A stretch of DNA of 16,044 nt from assembly GCA_016875515.1 (NCBI GenBank), contig VGRA01000007.1:1-16044 (forward strand), given 5' to 3'. Source of the stretch: Deltaproteobacteria bacterium (lineage in GTDB: Bacteria; Myxococcota; Myxococcia; Myxococcales; Myxococcaceae). Made by a program: the position numbers and the translations under genes. Positions 8,883 to 15,562 of the stretch are shown in pieces. The first letter of the stretch is position 1, and every line of letters begins with the position of its first letter. The notes below the pieces were generated by a model, which did no database searches, was not told where the DNA came from, and worked only from the letters and a program-made list of their open reading frames with translations.

Positions 8883-9743
8883 ACGCGCCCGGCGCGTGGC
8901 CCAGGCGTCCAGGCACTCCCGGACCGTGCCGTCATCGTGGGTGAGCACGACCTCGCGTCCGTCCAGGCTCAGCGCAACGTAGCCGGGGTCGTCGCCGCGC
9001 GGCTCACCGTGCGTGATGCGCGCTGATCCGGAAGTCGTCCACCGGGCCTCGAAGGGGATGAAGGAGCCGTGCTGCCAGAGCATGCGCGCGGCGAACGCCC
9101 GGCCCATCGCCATGGCGATCTCGCCGGGCGGCATCCCGGGCGGTGGGGTGTCCTCCTCGCCCTCGAACCAGCGGGCGTAGGCGTGCTACAGCGGCCCGGG
9201 GGCCCGGGTCGCGGCCTTCATCACGAGCGCGGACGCCACCGCCGCGGCCTGCCCTTGCGCGAGCGGCCCCAGGTCTCGCAGCGCCCACAGCGCGGCGACT
9301 GCGTAGGGCGGCTCCGACACGATATGGCCCAGCGGCTCCACCGCGCGCGCGTCGCCGATCTTGCCCAGCGCCTCGATTACCGAGCTGCGGACGGGGATGA
9401 CGCCGTCGCCCGTGCCGTGGCCGGGAGGGCACTGCTCGAGCGCGTGGAGGAGCGCCGGAACCGCGGCGGCAGCAGCGGGCCCCATCTTCGCGAGGCAGCG
9501 AGCGGCGCCGGTGGGGCAGGTCCGCCGGTCCTCGTAGCGCGTCAGCAACCACCCGAGCACACCGCGCGGCGGTCGTGGCTGGCAGCTGTCCAGCGCATCC
9601 ACGCCGAAGCGGCAGTGTCGCCCCTCGAGCTGCGCGACGATCTCCTCCAACGCGGGCGCCTCGGCCGACGTGACGGGGTGCCCGCCCCGCTCACACCCGG
9701 CGAGGCAGGCCAGCACCGGGAGCAGGGCGCGCAGCCTGTTCAC
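8883..9743 (-). pseudogene. HEAT-repeat lipoprotein, interrupted by in-frame TAG and lacking a proper 3' end
   Basis: The GTG at 9743 overlaps the stop of the Nudix gene as GTGA. The protein starts with a lipoprotein signal (VNRLRALLPVLACLAGC, Cys17). HEAT-like helices follow (CLAKMGPAAAAAVPALLHAL, SSVIEALGKIGDARAVEPL, YAVAALWALRDLGPLAQG). After 185 codons there is a TAG at 9188-9186. The same frame then continues with convincing protein sequence: HAYARWFEGEED, GEIAMAMGRAFAARMLWQHG, YVALSLDGREVVLTHDDGTV. The stop is one base from CAG (Gln), so a C-to-T nonsense change is the simple explanation. Beyond about 8883 the frame runs into antisense glycosyltransferase sequence with no natural stop, so the original end is lost. 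A functional 185-aa truncated product is possible but less likely. Confidence 0.72.
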
Positions 9744-10261
9744 GCGCCCGGCGCCCGTGGCGCGGCCTGGCCGGGGACGAGCCCGCCGCGCTCCAGCCAG
9801 TCGCGCACGGCGAGCCCGGTGCCGAACGTCCAGGGCTTCAGCTTCTCCTTCGGGATGCGCTTCAGCTCCTCGAGCTCGTCGGAGAGCGTGACGGGGCCGC
9901 GCGCGCGCACGTGGAACGCGAGGATGAGCTCGTTGCGCAGCTCGAAAGGGTAGGCGCCGACGAACGCCACGACTTCGCCCTCGAGCCCCGTCTCCTCGCG
10001 GACCTCGCGGAGGACGCCCGCCTCGGGCGACTCGTCGGCCTCGAGGAAGCCGGTGACGAGCGCGAACATCTTCTCGGGCCAGCCCTTGCCGCGCGCGAGC
10101 AGCACCGCGCCCGCGTGCTCGAGGATGGCCGCGACGACCGGCGTGGGGTTGTTCCAGTGGACGAAGCCGCACCCCTCGGCAGGGCACGCCTTGCGGACGC
10201 GGCCGCCCGCCTCGCGGTCGACGAGCGGCTGGGCGCAGCGGGGGCAGAAGCGGACGTTCAT
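9740..10261 (-). CDS. Nudix hydrolase with N-terminal zinc ribbon
   Basis: This 173-aa cytosolic enzyme is expected to hydrolyse nucleoside-diphosphate-X substrates. Residues 6-31 form a zinc ribbon (Cys6, Cys9, Cys26, Cys31; FCPRC...KACPAEGCGF) followed by HWNNPTPVVAAI, as in NudC-like and related Nudix proteins. The Nudix box is complete at residues 71-93 (G-x5-E-x7-REVREETGL; metal-binding Glu86, Glu89 and Glu90). It ends with a short Ala/Pro tail. The length is far shorter than NADH pyrophosphatase NudC (about 260 aa), so a different substrate is likely; the exact one cannot be told. Its stop overlaps the GTG of the HEAT lipoprotein by 4 bases, so the two were translationally coupled. It is one of only two clearly intact genes in the decayed block. 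No Shine-Dalgarno sequence is seen; see the candidate promoter just upstream. Confidence 0.88.
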   Translation of the reverse strand: MNVRFCPRCAQPLVDREAGGRVRKACPAEGCGFVHWNNPTPVVAAILEHAGAVLLARGKGWPEKMFALVTGFLEADESPEAGVLREVREETGLEGEVVAFVGAYPFELRNELILAFHVRARGPVTLSDELEELKRIPKEKLKPWTFGTGLAVRDWLERGGLVPGQAAPRAPGA

Positions 10262-10270
10262 GGCTGGGCG

Positions 10271-10280
10271 AAAATAGCAG
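10271..10280 (-). promoter_or_regulatory. Candidate extended -10 promoter for the Nudix gene (near-leaderless)
   Basis: On the minus strand CTGCTATTTT contains a TG-n-TATTTT extended -10 element (TATTTT at 10276-10271). It would place transcription start only a few bases before the ATG at 10261, so a leaderless or nearly leaderless mRNA is possible. That would fit the absence of a Shine-Dalgarno sequence. No good -35 hexamer is present. This is a weak call based on sequence match alone. Confidence 0.3.
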
Positions 10281-10307
10281 GACCCGAGGCGCGGCTCGTC
10301 GCTGACG

Positions 10308-11065
10308 TCAGGGGAGTCCACCGAGGAACGGCATGACCGCGGCGTGGAAGGCTGCGCTCTCCTCGAGAAAGGGCGCGTGGCCCGAGTTCTCGAAGCGCAC
10401 CAGCGTCACGTTCGGGAGCGCGGAGACTGCGTCGCGGTTGTGCGCCCACTGCACGAGCCCATCGCGCATGGCCCAGCCCACGAACACCGGCAGCGAGAGG
10501 GACGGCAGCCCCGGGCCCGAGGAGGATGTCGGCGTAGTACCCGGCGAACCAGTCCCGGTACCGGGCCTCGCCCGCAACGCCGCGGCGGAAGCGCGACACG
10601 AGGTGGTCAATGAAGAGGCCCGCGACGAAGCCGCCCGGGTCCAGCCAGGCGGGGTTGCAGAGCACCAGCGCGCGCACGCGCCCGGGCGCTTGTTGTGCCA
10701 GGGCGATGGCCGCCGCCCAGCCAATGGAGTTGCCGAACAGGAGGGGCGCTCGAGCCCGAGCGCGTCCAGCAGGCCGCGGAGCAGCGAGGCGTACCGGTGC
10801 GCGCTCGCCTGCTGCGTGTCGGCCCCCGAGGCGCCGTGGCCGGGTCGCTGTCGTGGACAGCGAGTGACACGCCGTCCATCTCCACGAGGCGCCTCGGTTC
10901 CTGCACGGCGAGCGCGAGGTGGCGGGGGGGCATGGGCTCCAGTTCGGCCCGCGTCAGCACCCGCGGCGCGGCACAGCCAGACAAGACGGCGCAGGCCAGC
11001 AGGAGGGAGAGGGGCCCGGGACGTCCCGGTCCGGGGGATACTCGGCGAATGCACGCACTCTCCAT
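10308..11065 (-). pseudogene. Alpha/beta-hydrolase lipoprotein remnant, spread over three frames with internal deletion
   Basis: The first frame from the ATG at 11065 gives a lipoprotein signal (LSLLLACAVLSGC) and then LVEMDGVSLAVHDS. A second frame continues at about 10845 with PGHGASGADTQQ and YASLLRGLLDALGLERP. A third frame (about 10745-10505) gives LLFGNSIGWAAAIALAQ with the nucleophile elbow G-N-S-I-G, then RALVLCNPAWLDPGGF. A return to the second frame gives LPVFVGWAMRDGLVQWAHN and the catalytic-His motif FENSGHAPFLEE, ending at a TGA at 10310-10308. The usual HG oxyanion segment between GVSLAVHDS and the DRPGHG-type loop is missing, which implies about 50 lost codons. Three frame changes plus that deletion make this a pseudogene. 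The 10744 change could be a single lost C in a C-run. Confidence 0.78.
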
Positions 11066-11087
11066 GGCGCCGTTTTCCCCTTAATCC

Positions 11088-11786
11088 ATGCGGGCCCGGC
11101 TCGCGCTGGATGCACAGGGCATCCCCTACCGGGCGGTTCACTGCGTCCCGGCAATCAGCGAGCCCGCGCTTCGCTTGCGGCTCTGGGACTTCCGGGGACG
11201 CATCTCGGTGCCGGTGCTGCTCCCGGAGGACGGGCCTCCGGTAAGGGAGTCGTTCGAGATTGCGGCCTGGGGCGCGGCCCGGTCCGCGCGGCCGTTGATA
11301 ACCGCTGACAACCGGGAGGGGTGCGAGCGCACGGACGCGCTCTCGAACCGCGCGCTGGAGGCGGGCCGTGCGCGCACCACGCGGCTCGTCTACGACGACG
11401 CGGCAGCGCTGCGCGAGTCCATGCCTCCCGCGGTGGCCGCGCTGGGACCCCTGGGGCGGGCCATTGGCCGCAATGCCACGTGGGACCTGCTGCGGAAGTA
11501 CGGCGCCGAGGGCATCACCGAGACCGAGGCTTTGGCGCAGCTGCGCGGCGCGCTGTTGGAGCTGCGCGGCGCAATCGCCGGGCGCGAGTGGCTGCTCGGA
11601 GAGTTCTCCTACGCGGACGTTACAGGGGCCATGGCGCTCGGCTTTGTCTCCCCCCACGCGCGGGCGCCACTCGGGCCCGCGAGCAGGCCGCTCTGGACGG
11701 TGGAGTCGCTGGCCGCGGAGTTCGCGGACCTGGTGGCCTTCCGCGACCGGGTGGTGGACGAGGTCCGCCGCAGGCGTAAAGCCTAG
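11088..11786 (+). CDS. Glutathione S-transferase-like protein, N-terminally truncated
   Basis: The open frame codes for 232 aa. It begins MRARLALDAQGIPYRAVHC, the first alpha helix and following strand of a GST thioredoxin-like domain, with the cis-Pro region RISVPVLL and the glutathione-contacting VRESFEIAAW (the usual E-S pair). The C-terminal helical domain follows (LRGAIAGREWLLGEFSYADVTGAMAL). The first beta strand and the catalytic Ser/Cys/Tyr loop expected before MRARLAL (usually ...SP-x-S/V) are missing, because a TAA lies two codons upstream (11082-11084). Only 22 bp separate this ATG from the divergent hydrolase start, leaving no room for a promoter. Both facts suggest the 5' end was deleted. 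It may be expressed as an inactive or partial protein. Its TAG shares bases with the stop of the gene on the other strand. Confidence 0.68.
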   Translation: MRARLALDAQGIPYRAVHCVPAISEPALRLRLWDFRGRISVPVLLPEDGPPVRESFEIAAWGAARSARPLITADNREGCERTDALSNRALEAGRARTTRLVYDDAAALRESMPPAVAALGPLGRAIGRNATWDLLRKYGAEGITETEALAQLRGALLELRGAIAGREWLLGEFSYADVTGAMALGFVSPHARAPLGPASRPLWTVESLAAEFADLVAFRDRVVDEVRRRRKA

Positions 11787-12589
11787 GGGGCGAAGGCCGC
11801 GGCGAGCTCCGCGAGGCGGTCCGTGTTGACGAAGTCCACGCCTGCGTCGCGGGCCTCGCCCCAGTACGCGGGCGTGTCCGGGCTCGCGTAGATCCGCAGG
11901 GCCCGTCCCTTCTGGTGGACGCCGTCCACCAGGTTCTGGAGCTGCCGCCGCTGGGTGGGGGGCATGGGCGCCGTGCCGTCCCACGCGAGGAAGTTGAAGT
12001 AGTTCACCGCGTAGAAGGCCCACTGGCCGTCGGCCGGTGGATCGTCCGGGGCGTAGGTGTTGCTGTCGCGCACGTAGGGACGTGGCGCTGGCCGCGCGGC
12101 CAGCGCCTTCTTGGCCGCGTCGTGGCCGGTGAGCACCACCACCACGGCGCCTGCGCGCTGCTCCCCGAGGTCGTCGTAGGCCGCCAGCCAATCGCAGGTG
12201 CCGAGCTGCGAGGCGAGCAACTCCTGCAGCTTCGCGTCGCCCTGCTTGAGGTCCAACCAGAGGTAGAAGGGCCGGCGGTCACCGTGGACGCTGCCGCCGT
12301 TGGCCGCGATGCGCGCGGCGAGCGGCTCCAGGTACAGCGCGCGCAGCGAGCCCTTGAAGGGTGCCCCCGTGTGGGAGACGCCGAGCTCCTCTCCGTCGAG
12401 CCAGAGGTCTGCCTCCACGCTCTCGAAGCCCTGGTCGAGCGCGTCGAGCAGCGGGCGCGCGTGCTCGTAGTCGTTGTGGGCGTGCTTGAGCGACCACAAC
12501 GGCGACGGCGGCGTGCCCGCGTCCACGGCAGGCAGCACCGGCGTGCAGGCGGTGAGCAGCAGCGCGGCGAGGAGCAGGTGCGGTTTCAC
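11783..12589 (-). CDS. Glycerophosphodiester phosphodiesterase / PI-PLC-like lipoprotein
   Basis: This 268-aa protein has a lipoprotein signal (LLLAALLLTAC, Cys15). The conserved opening WSLKHAHNDYEHARPLLDAL (residues 32-51), GFESVEADLWLDG with the metal-binding pair Glu59/Asp61, and ELGVSHTG with His73 match the TIM-barrel GDPD/PI-PLC superfamily. The HAHNDYEHxRPL variant points to the Aim6-like subgroup. Later strands include FYLWLDLK, AVVVVLTGH, LRIYASPDTPAYW and GVDFVNTDRL near the C-terminus, so the barrel is complete. The start is a GTG with no clear ribosome site; the TPR remnant ends 10 bp upstream, so co-transcription with it was likely. The predicted role is hydrolysis of phosphodiester head groups in the periplasm, but the substrate is unknown. 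It appears intact. Confidence 0.85.
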   Translation of the reverse strand: MKPHLLLAALLLTACTPVLPAVDAGTPPSPLWSLKHAHNDYEHARPLLDALDQGFESVEADLWLDGEELGVSHTGAPFKGSLRALYLEPLAARIAANGGSVHGDRRPFYLWLDLKQGDAKLQELLASQLGTCDWLAAYDDLGEQRAGAVVVVLTGHDAAKKALAARPAPRPYVRDSNTYAPDDPPADGQWAFYAVNYFNFLAWDGTAPMPPTQRRQLQNLVDGVHQKGRALRIYASPDTPAYWGEARDAGVDFVNTDRLAELAAAFAP

Positions 12590-12599
12590 GGCGGGGACT

Positions 12600-13829
12600 C
12601 TAGCCCCGCTGGGCGCGACGGGGGCCTGCGGTGGCCGCCGCCGGCGGGGTGCCTGCCTGGCGCTGCTTCATGCGGGCAAGACAGTCCCGCCCCTGCTGCA
12701 CCAGCGGATGGTCCCGGCCCAACAGGTGCCCCATGCGCGCCAGGGCCTTGGTGGCTGCGCCGCCCCGGTTTCCGGAGGCGAGTCCCAGTCCCAGCCGGAG
12801 CCAGGCAACGTGCGCCTCGCCTGCGTCCCGGGTGAGGGCGGCGAGCCGCTCGAAGTGGCCGCGGGTGTCCGTGCGCCCCAGGTCCACCAGCTGGATCCAG
12901 GCGAGCGCAGCGAGGCTGTCGAGCGTGTCAGGGTGGGACGGGCCGAGCGTGCGCTCGCGGCCCTCGAGCGCCCGGAGCAGCAGGTGTTCGGAGCGAGCGA
13001 GCCGGCCAGCGTGCTGCTCCCACAGCCCGAGTGTGTGGGTGCTGACGAGGGTCCTCGGGTGTTCCGGTCAGAGGGAGCGCTCGCTGGAGCGTACGACGCG
13101 CGCGAGCAACTGCCGGGCCTTCCGGTCCCGCCCCGTCTCCACGAAGAGGACGGCAAGGTTGTTCAGGGCATTGAGCGTGAGCGGGTGCGAGGCGCCGAGG
13201 GCGCGCGTGCTGGCAGCGCGGGTGCGCACCAGGAGGGACTCCGCAGCCTCGCAGTTGCCGCGTGTCTTCTCGAACAGGGCGAGGTTGAGCAGGCAGGCCA
13301 GCGTCCCTTGCCTCGAGGACCCGCCGTAACAGGCGCTCGGCGCCCGCGAAATTGCCACCGTCCTTGTCGAGCAGGCCCAGCAGGTTCAGCCCCATCAGGG
13401 TTCCGCGGTGGTCGGGGCCAAGGACGGACTCCGCGCGTTGAACGAGCTTGGCCGTGAAGTCAGTGCCCGCGCCGGACAGGCCCGCGTCCCGCAGGAACTG
13501 GGCAACGGTCAAGGCGGCCTCCAGCCTGTGCTCCGTCCAGCCGTCACCGGCCAGCGCCGCGAGGTACGCGGAGCCGGCCCTGGCGAGCCCCACCACCCGC
13601 CATGCCGCGAGCGGGACGTCTGCGCTCGGCCACGCGTTACAGTGCGCCACCCCAGGTCGGCCAGCGCCCGTTCCGCCTCCTCCACGCGACCGTTCACCAG
13701 CAGGTGGGCCACGGCGTGGCGCGTCGCGTATACAGCGCGCGCGCCGTGTGGGCCGGCTGAAACCGGCCAGGCCACCTCGCCCAGGCGGTCGTTCAGGGCG
13801 CGGCGGGTGTTCAGCCGGAGCCGGGGCAT
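12600..13829 (-). pseudogene. TPR (kinesin-light-chain-type) repeat protein remnant with frameshifts and a nonsense codon
   Basis: Starting near the ATG at 13829, one frame gives RHAVAHLLVNGRVEEAERAL. At about 13650 the sequence continues in another frame with YLAALAGDGWTEHRLEAAL, RAESVLGPDHRGTLMGLNLL and NFAGAERLLRRVLEAR. At about 13315 it returns to the first frame with GTLACLLNLALFEKTRGNCE and LGASHPLTLNALNNLAVLF. A TGA at 13070-13068 sits exactly where a Gly is expected in SL-G-PEHPRTL. The frame stays open beyond it (LLLRALEGRERTLGPSHPDT) to the TAG at 12602-12600. The LG-P-x-HP-x-TL repeats are TPR units of the kind found in the C-termini of myxobacterial Ser/Thr kinases and signalling proteins. 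No kinase or other N-terminal domain is present here. It is not expected to make a functional protein. Confidence 0.78.
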
Positions 13830-13860
13830 CAGCCGATCTGCACTTTCAACGCGTTCCCTT

Positions 13861-13906
13861 CAGAAAGCCAAAGGCCGCTGCCCCCGAGGTGACGGGAACA
13901 GCGGCC
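13861..13906 (-). terminator. Rho-independent terminator after the ompA-family gene
   Basis: On the minus strand GGCCGCTG pairs with CAGCGGCC (8 bp; + coordinates 13899-13906 with 13873-13880). An inner CCCG/CGGG stem extends it. The hairpin is followed by TTTGGCTTTCT. It lies about 35 bp after the stop codon at 13941. Confidence 0.75.
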
Positions 13907-13940
13907 GCGGCGTCTCACCAGCCCGAGGCGGGTGGCCTTG

Positions 13941-15392
13941 CTACTCGGCCAACTGCTCGAGGATGGTGAACTCCACGCGGCGGTTCTGCTCCCGCGCCTC
14001 ATCCGAGTCCGCAGTGTCCAGCGGCCGGGAGGAGCCGTAACCCACCGCCTCCAGCCGCTCCTTCTCCACGCCCTTCTTCACCAGGAAGGCCACCACGGCC
14101 TTCGCGCGCTCCCCGGAGAGTTTCTGGTTCTTCTCCGCCTTGCCCTTTCCATCCGTGTGGCCCTCCACGCGCACCTTCTTCAAGCGCGGGAAGTTCTTGA
14201 GCACGGCCGCCACCTCGGTGAGCAGCATCTCGGACTTCTTCTGCACGGTCGCCTTGTTGAGGTCGAAGAACACCTTGTCGGTGATGGTCACCTTCTCCTT
14301 GGTGATGAAGGCCGCGGCCTCCTTCTCCGGGCAGCCGTCCGCGTCGTCCTTGCCGTTGACGGTCTCCGGCTCCAGCGGGCACTGGTCCGCCGCGTCCGGG
14401 ACGCCGTCGTTGTCGTTGTCCTTCTCGGCGCAGCCGTCCTCGTCCTGGAATCCGTCCTTGTCCTCGGGCTCGCCGGGGCACTTGTCCGCGGCGTCCGCAA
14501 TGCCGTCGCCGTCGTTGTCGGCCTCCACGCAGCCGTCGTCGTCCTGGAAGCCGTCCTTGTCCTCGGGCTCGCCGGGGCACTTGTCCGCGGCATCCGCAAT
14601 GCCGTCGCCGTCGTTGTCGGCCTCCGCACAGCCGTCGTCGTCCTGGAAGCCGTCCTTGTCCTCGGCGGCGTCCGGGCACTTGTCCGCGGCATCCGCAATG
14701 CCGTCGCCGTCGTTGTCGGCGTCCACGCACCCGTCGTCGTCCTGGAAGCCGTCCGTGTCTTCAGCGGCGTCCGGGCACTTGTCCTTCTCGTCCACCAGCC
14801 CGTCGCCGTCGCGGTCCTGTGACTCGCCGGGATCCTTGGCGAAAGAGAGCGAGAGCCCGAGCGTGGCGACCAGCAAGTTGTCCGCCAGGGTCAGCTTCAC
14901 GAGCGGTCCCACCTGCATCCCCTCCACCAGGGACACCTCGGCGCCGCCACCCACCTCGAAGCCCGGGACCTTGAGGCCGGCCTCGCCGGTCATCAGGAAC
15001 GAGGCGTCCACCCACCAGTTGCCCAGCCAGTTGCCGCTCTTGTTGTCCCCCGGCATGTGGAAGCGGTAGCCCTTGTGGTCGTCCACCAGCCGGTAGCGCA
15101 CGCCGAGGCCCGCCCCGTAGGTGATGGAGGGGCGCACCGCGAGGGGGAGCGAAATGGCGAGCCCCTGGGCCTGGACCGCGAGCCGGCTGTAGACCGGGAT
15201 GTCCAGCTTGGCCGCCACCCCGAAGCCAACGCCCTGTCCCGTGCCGGTGTGGCCGTCCGGGCTGATGACCACGTTGGCCAGGGAGGCGGCCACGCCGGTC
15301 TCGAAGTGCAGGTTGAACGGACCCGACTCCGCGGTCGCGGCGCTGGAGGCGAGGAGCGAACAGAGGCCGAGACCACGCAGGGACTTACCCAA
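13941..15392 (-). CDS. OmpA-family outer-membrane protein with thrombospondin type 3 repeats
   Basis: This protein of about 483 aa is predicted to anchor the outer membrane to peptidoglycan. A signal peptide (residues 1 to about 22, LCSLLASSAATA) is followed by a region of about 165 residues with alternating strands that looks like a small outer-membrane barrel. Next come acidic calcium-binding-type repeats (about residues 192-336) of 33 residues each (DNDGDGIADAADKCP...DGFQDDDGC). The C-terminal OmpA domain contains FDLNKATV, VRVEGHTDGKGK, LSGERAKAVVAFL and EQNRRVEF, with the Asp and Arg that bind diaminopimelate. The start chosen is a TTG at 15392, because AGGAG (15403-15399) lies six bases upstream and the signal peptide then begins MGKSLRG. 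In-frame starts further upstream would overlap the promoter. The gene has its own promoter and terminator. Confidence 0.9.
   Translation of the reverse strand: MGKSLRGLGLCSLLASSAATAESGPFNLHFETGVAASLANVVISPDGHTGTGQGVGFGVAAKLDIPVYSRLAVQAQGLAISLPLAVRPSITYGAGLGVRYRLVDDHKGYRFHMPGDNKSGNWLGNWWVDASFLMTGEAGLKVPGFEVGGGAEVSLVEGMQVGPLVKLTLADNLLVATLGLSLSFAKDPGESQDRDGDGLVDEKDKCPDAAEDTDGFQDDDGCVDADNDGDGIADAADKCPDAAEDKDGFQDDDGCAEADNDGDGIADAADKCPGEPEDKDGFQDDDGCVEADNDGDGIADAADKCPGEPEDKDGFQDEDGCAEKDNDNDGVPDAADQCPLEPETVNGKDDADGCPEKEAAAFITKEKVTITDKVFFDLNKATVQKKSEMLLTEVAAVLKNFPRLKKVRVEGHTDGKGKAEKNQKLSGERAKAVVAFLVKKGVEKERLEAVGYGSSRPLDTADSDEAREQNRRVEFTILEQLAE
14385..14820 (-). repeat. Tandem 99-bp repeats encoding TSP3 calcium-type units
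   Basis: Nearly identical 99-bp units (33 codons) recur: the block GCAATGCCGTCGCCGTCGTT begins near 14497, 14596 and 14695, exactly 99 bp apart. Diverged partial units lie on both sides. Each unit encodes DxDGDGIxDxxDxCP plus a DGFQDDDGC tail. The high DNA identity suggests recent duplication and possible copy-number change between strains. Confidence 0.85.
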
Positions 15393-15422
15393 GGTGAACT
15401 CCTGGACGGTGTAAGAGCGCCG

Positions 15423-15451
15423 AACCGTAGTTCCTGCCGTCTGAATGTCAA
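15423..15451 (-). promoter_or_regulatory. Sigma-70-type promoter for the ompA-family gene
   Basis: On the minus strand a perfect -35 TTGACA (15451-15446) is followed, after 16 bases, by TACGGT (15429-15424), a partial -10 match. Transcription would begin near 15417, about 25 bases upstream of the TTG start and including its AGGAG. The -35 match is strong; the -10 is weak. Confidence 0.5.
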
Positions 15452-15500
15452 CGGACGTCGGAGCAAGGTGGGCTGAAAAATTGGTCAGTGTCAGCATCCA

Positions 15501-15517
15501 CTGATAGCGTGTTCAGT
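15501..15517 (+). promoter_or_regulatory. LexA (SOS) box upstream of recN
   Basis: CTGATAGCGTGTTCAGT matches the LexA-binding motif I recall for Myxococcus xanthus (CTRHAMRYBYGTTCAGS) at 15 of 17 positions, including the full GTTCAG half. It also forms a perfect inverted repeat CACTGA-N8-TCAGTG (15499-15518). It lies about 45 bp before the recN ATG, where a repressor would block transcription. recN is a classic SOS gene in many bacteria, which supports the call. The motif is quoted from memory. Confidence 0.72.
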
Positions 15518-15562
15518 GTGACGCGGGAATAGGCCTGCGCCCGGCGCGAGGAGGTGTGCGGC

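Noticed and set aside
10302..10311. CTGACGTCAG palindrome as an operator for the Nudix gene
   Set aside because: It overlaps the stop of the hydrolase remnant, and a 10-bp palindrome can arise by chance in this composition. There is no second copy.
12474..13457. 327-codon plus-strand open frame over the TPR remnant
   Set aside because: Minus-strand pieces match TPR repeats; the plus frame shows no family pattern.
8160..13829. Phage or transposon insertion as the cause of the decay
   Set aside because: I saw no transposase, integrase, terminal inverted repeats, target duplications or tRNA gene in the block.
14385..14820. CRISPR array
   Set aside because: The units are contiguous 99-bp coding repeats in frame with the OmpA protein, with no unique spacers and no cas genes.
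14140..15069. Ser/Pro-rich plus-strand frame opposite the ompA-family gene
   Set aside because: Its repeats are simply the reverse of the TSP3-coding DNA repeats.
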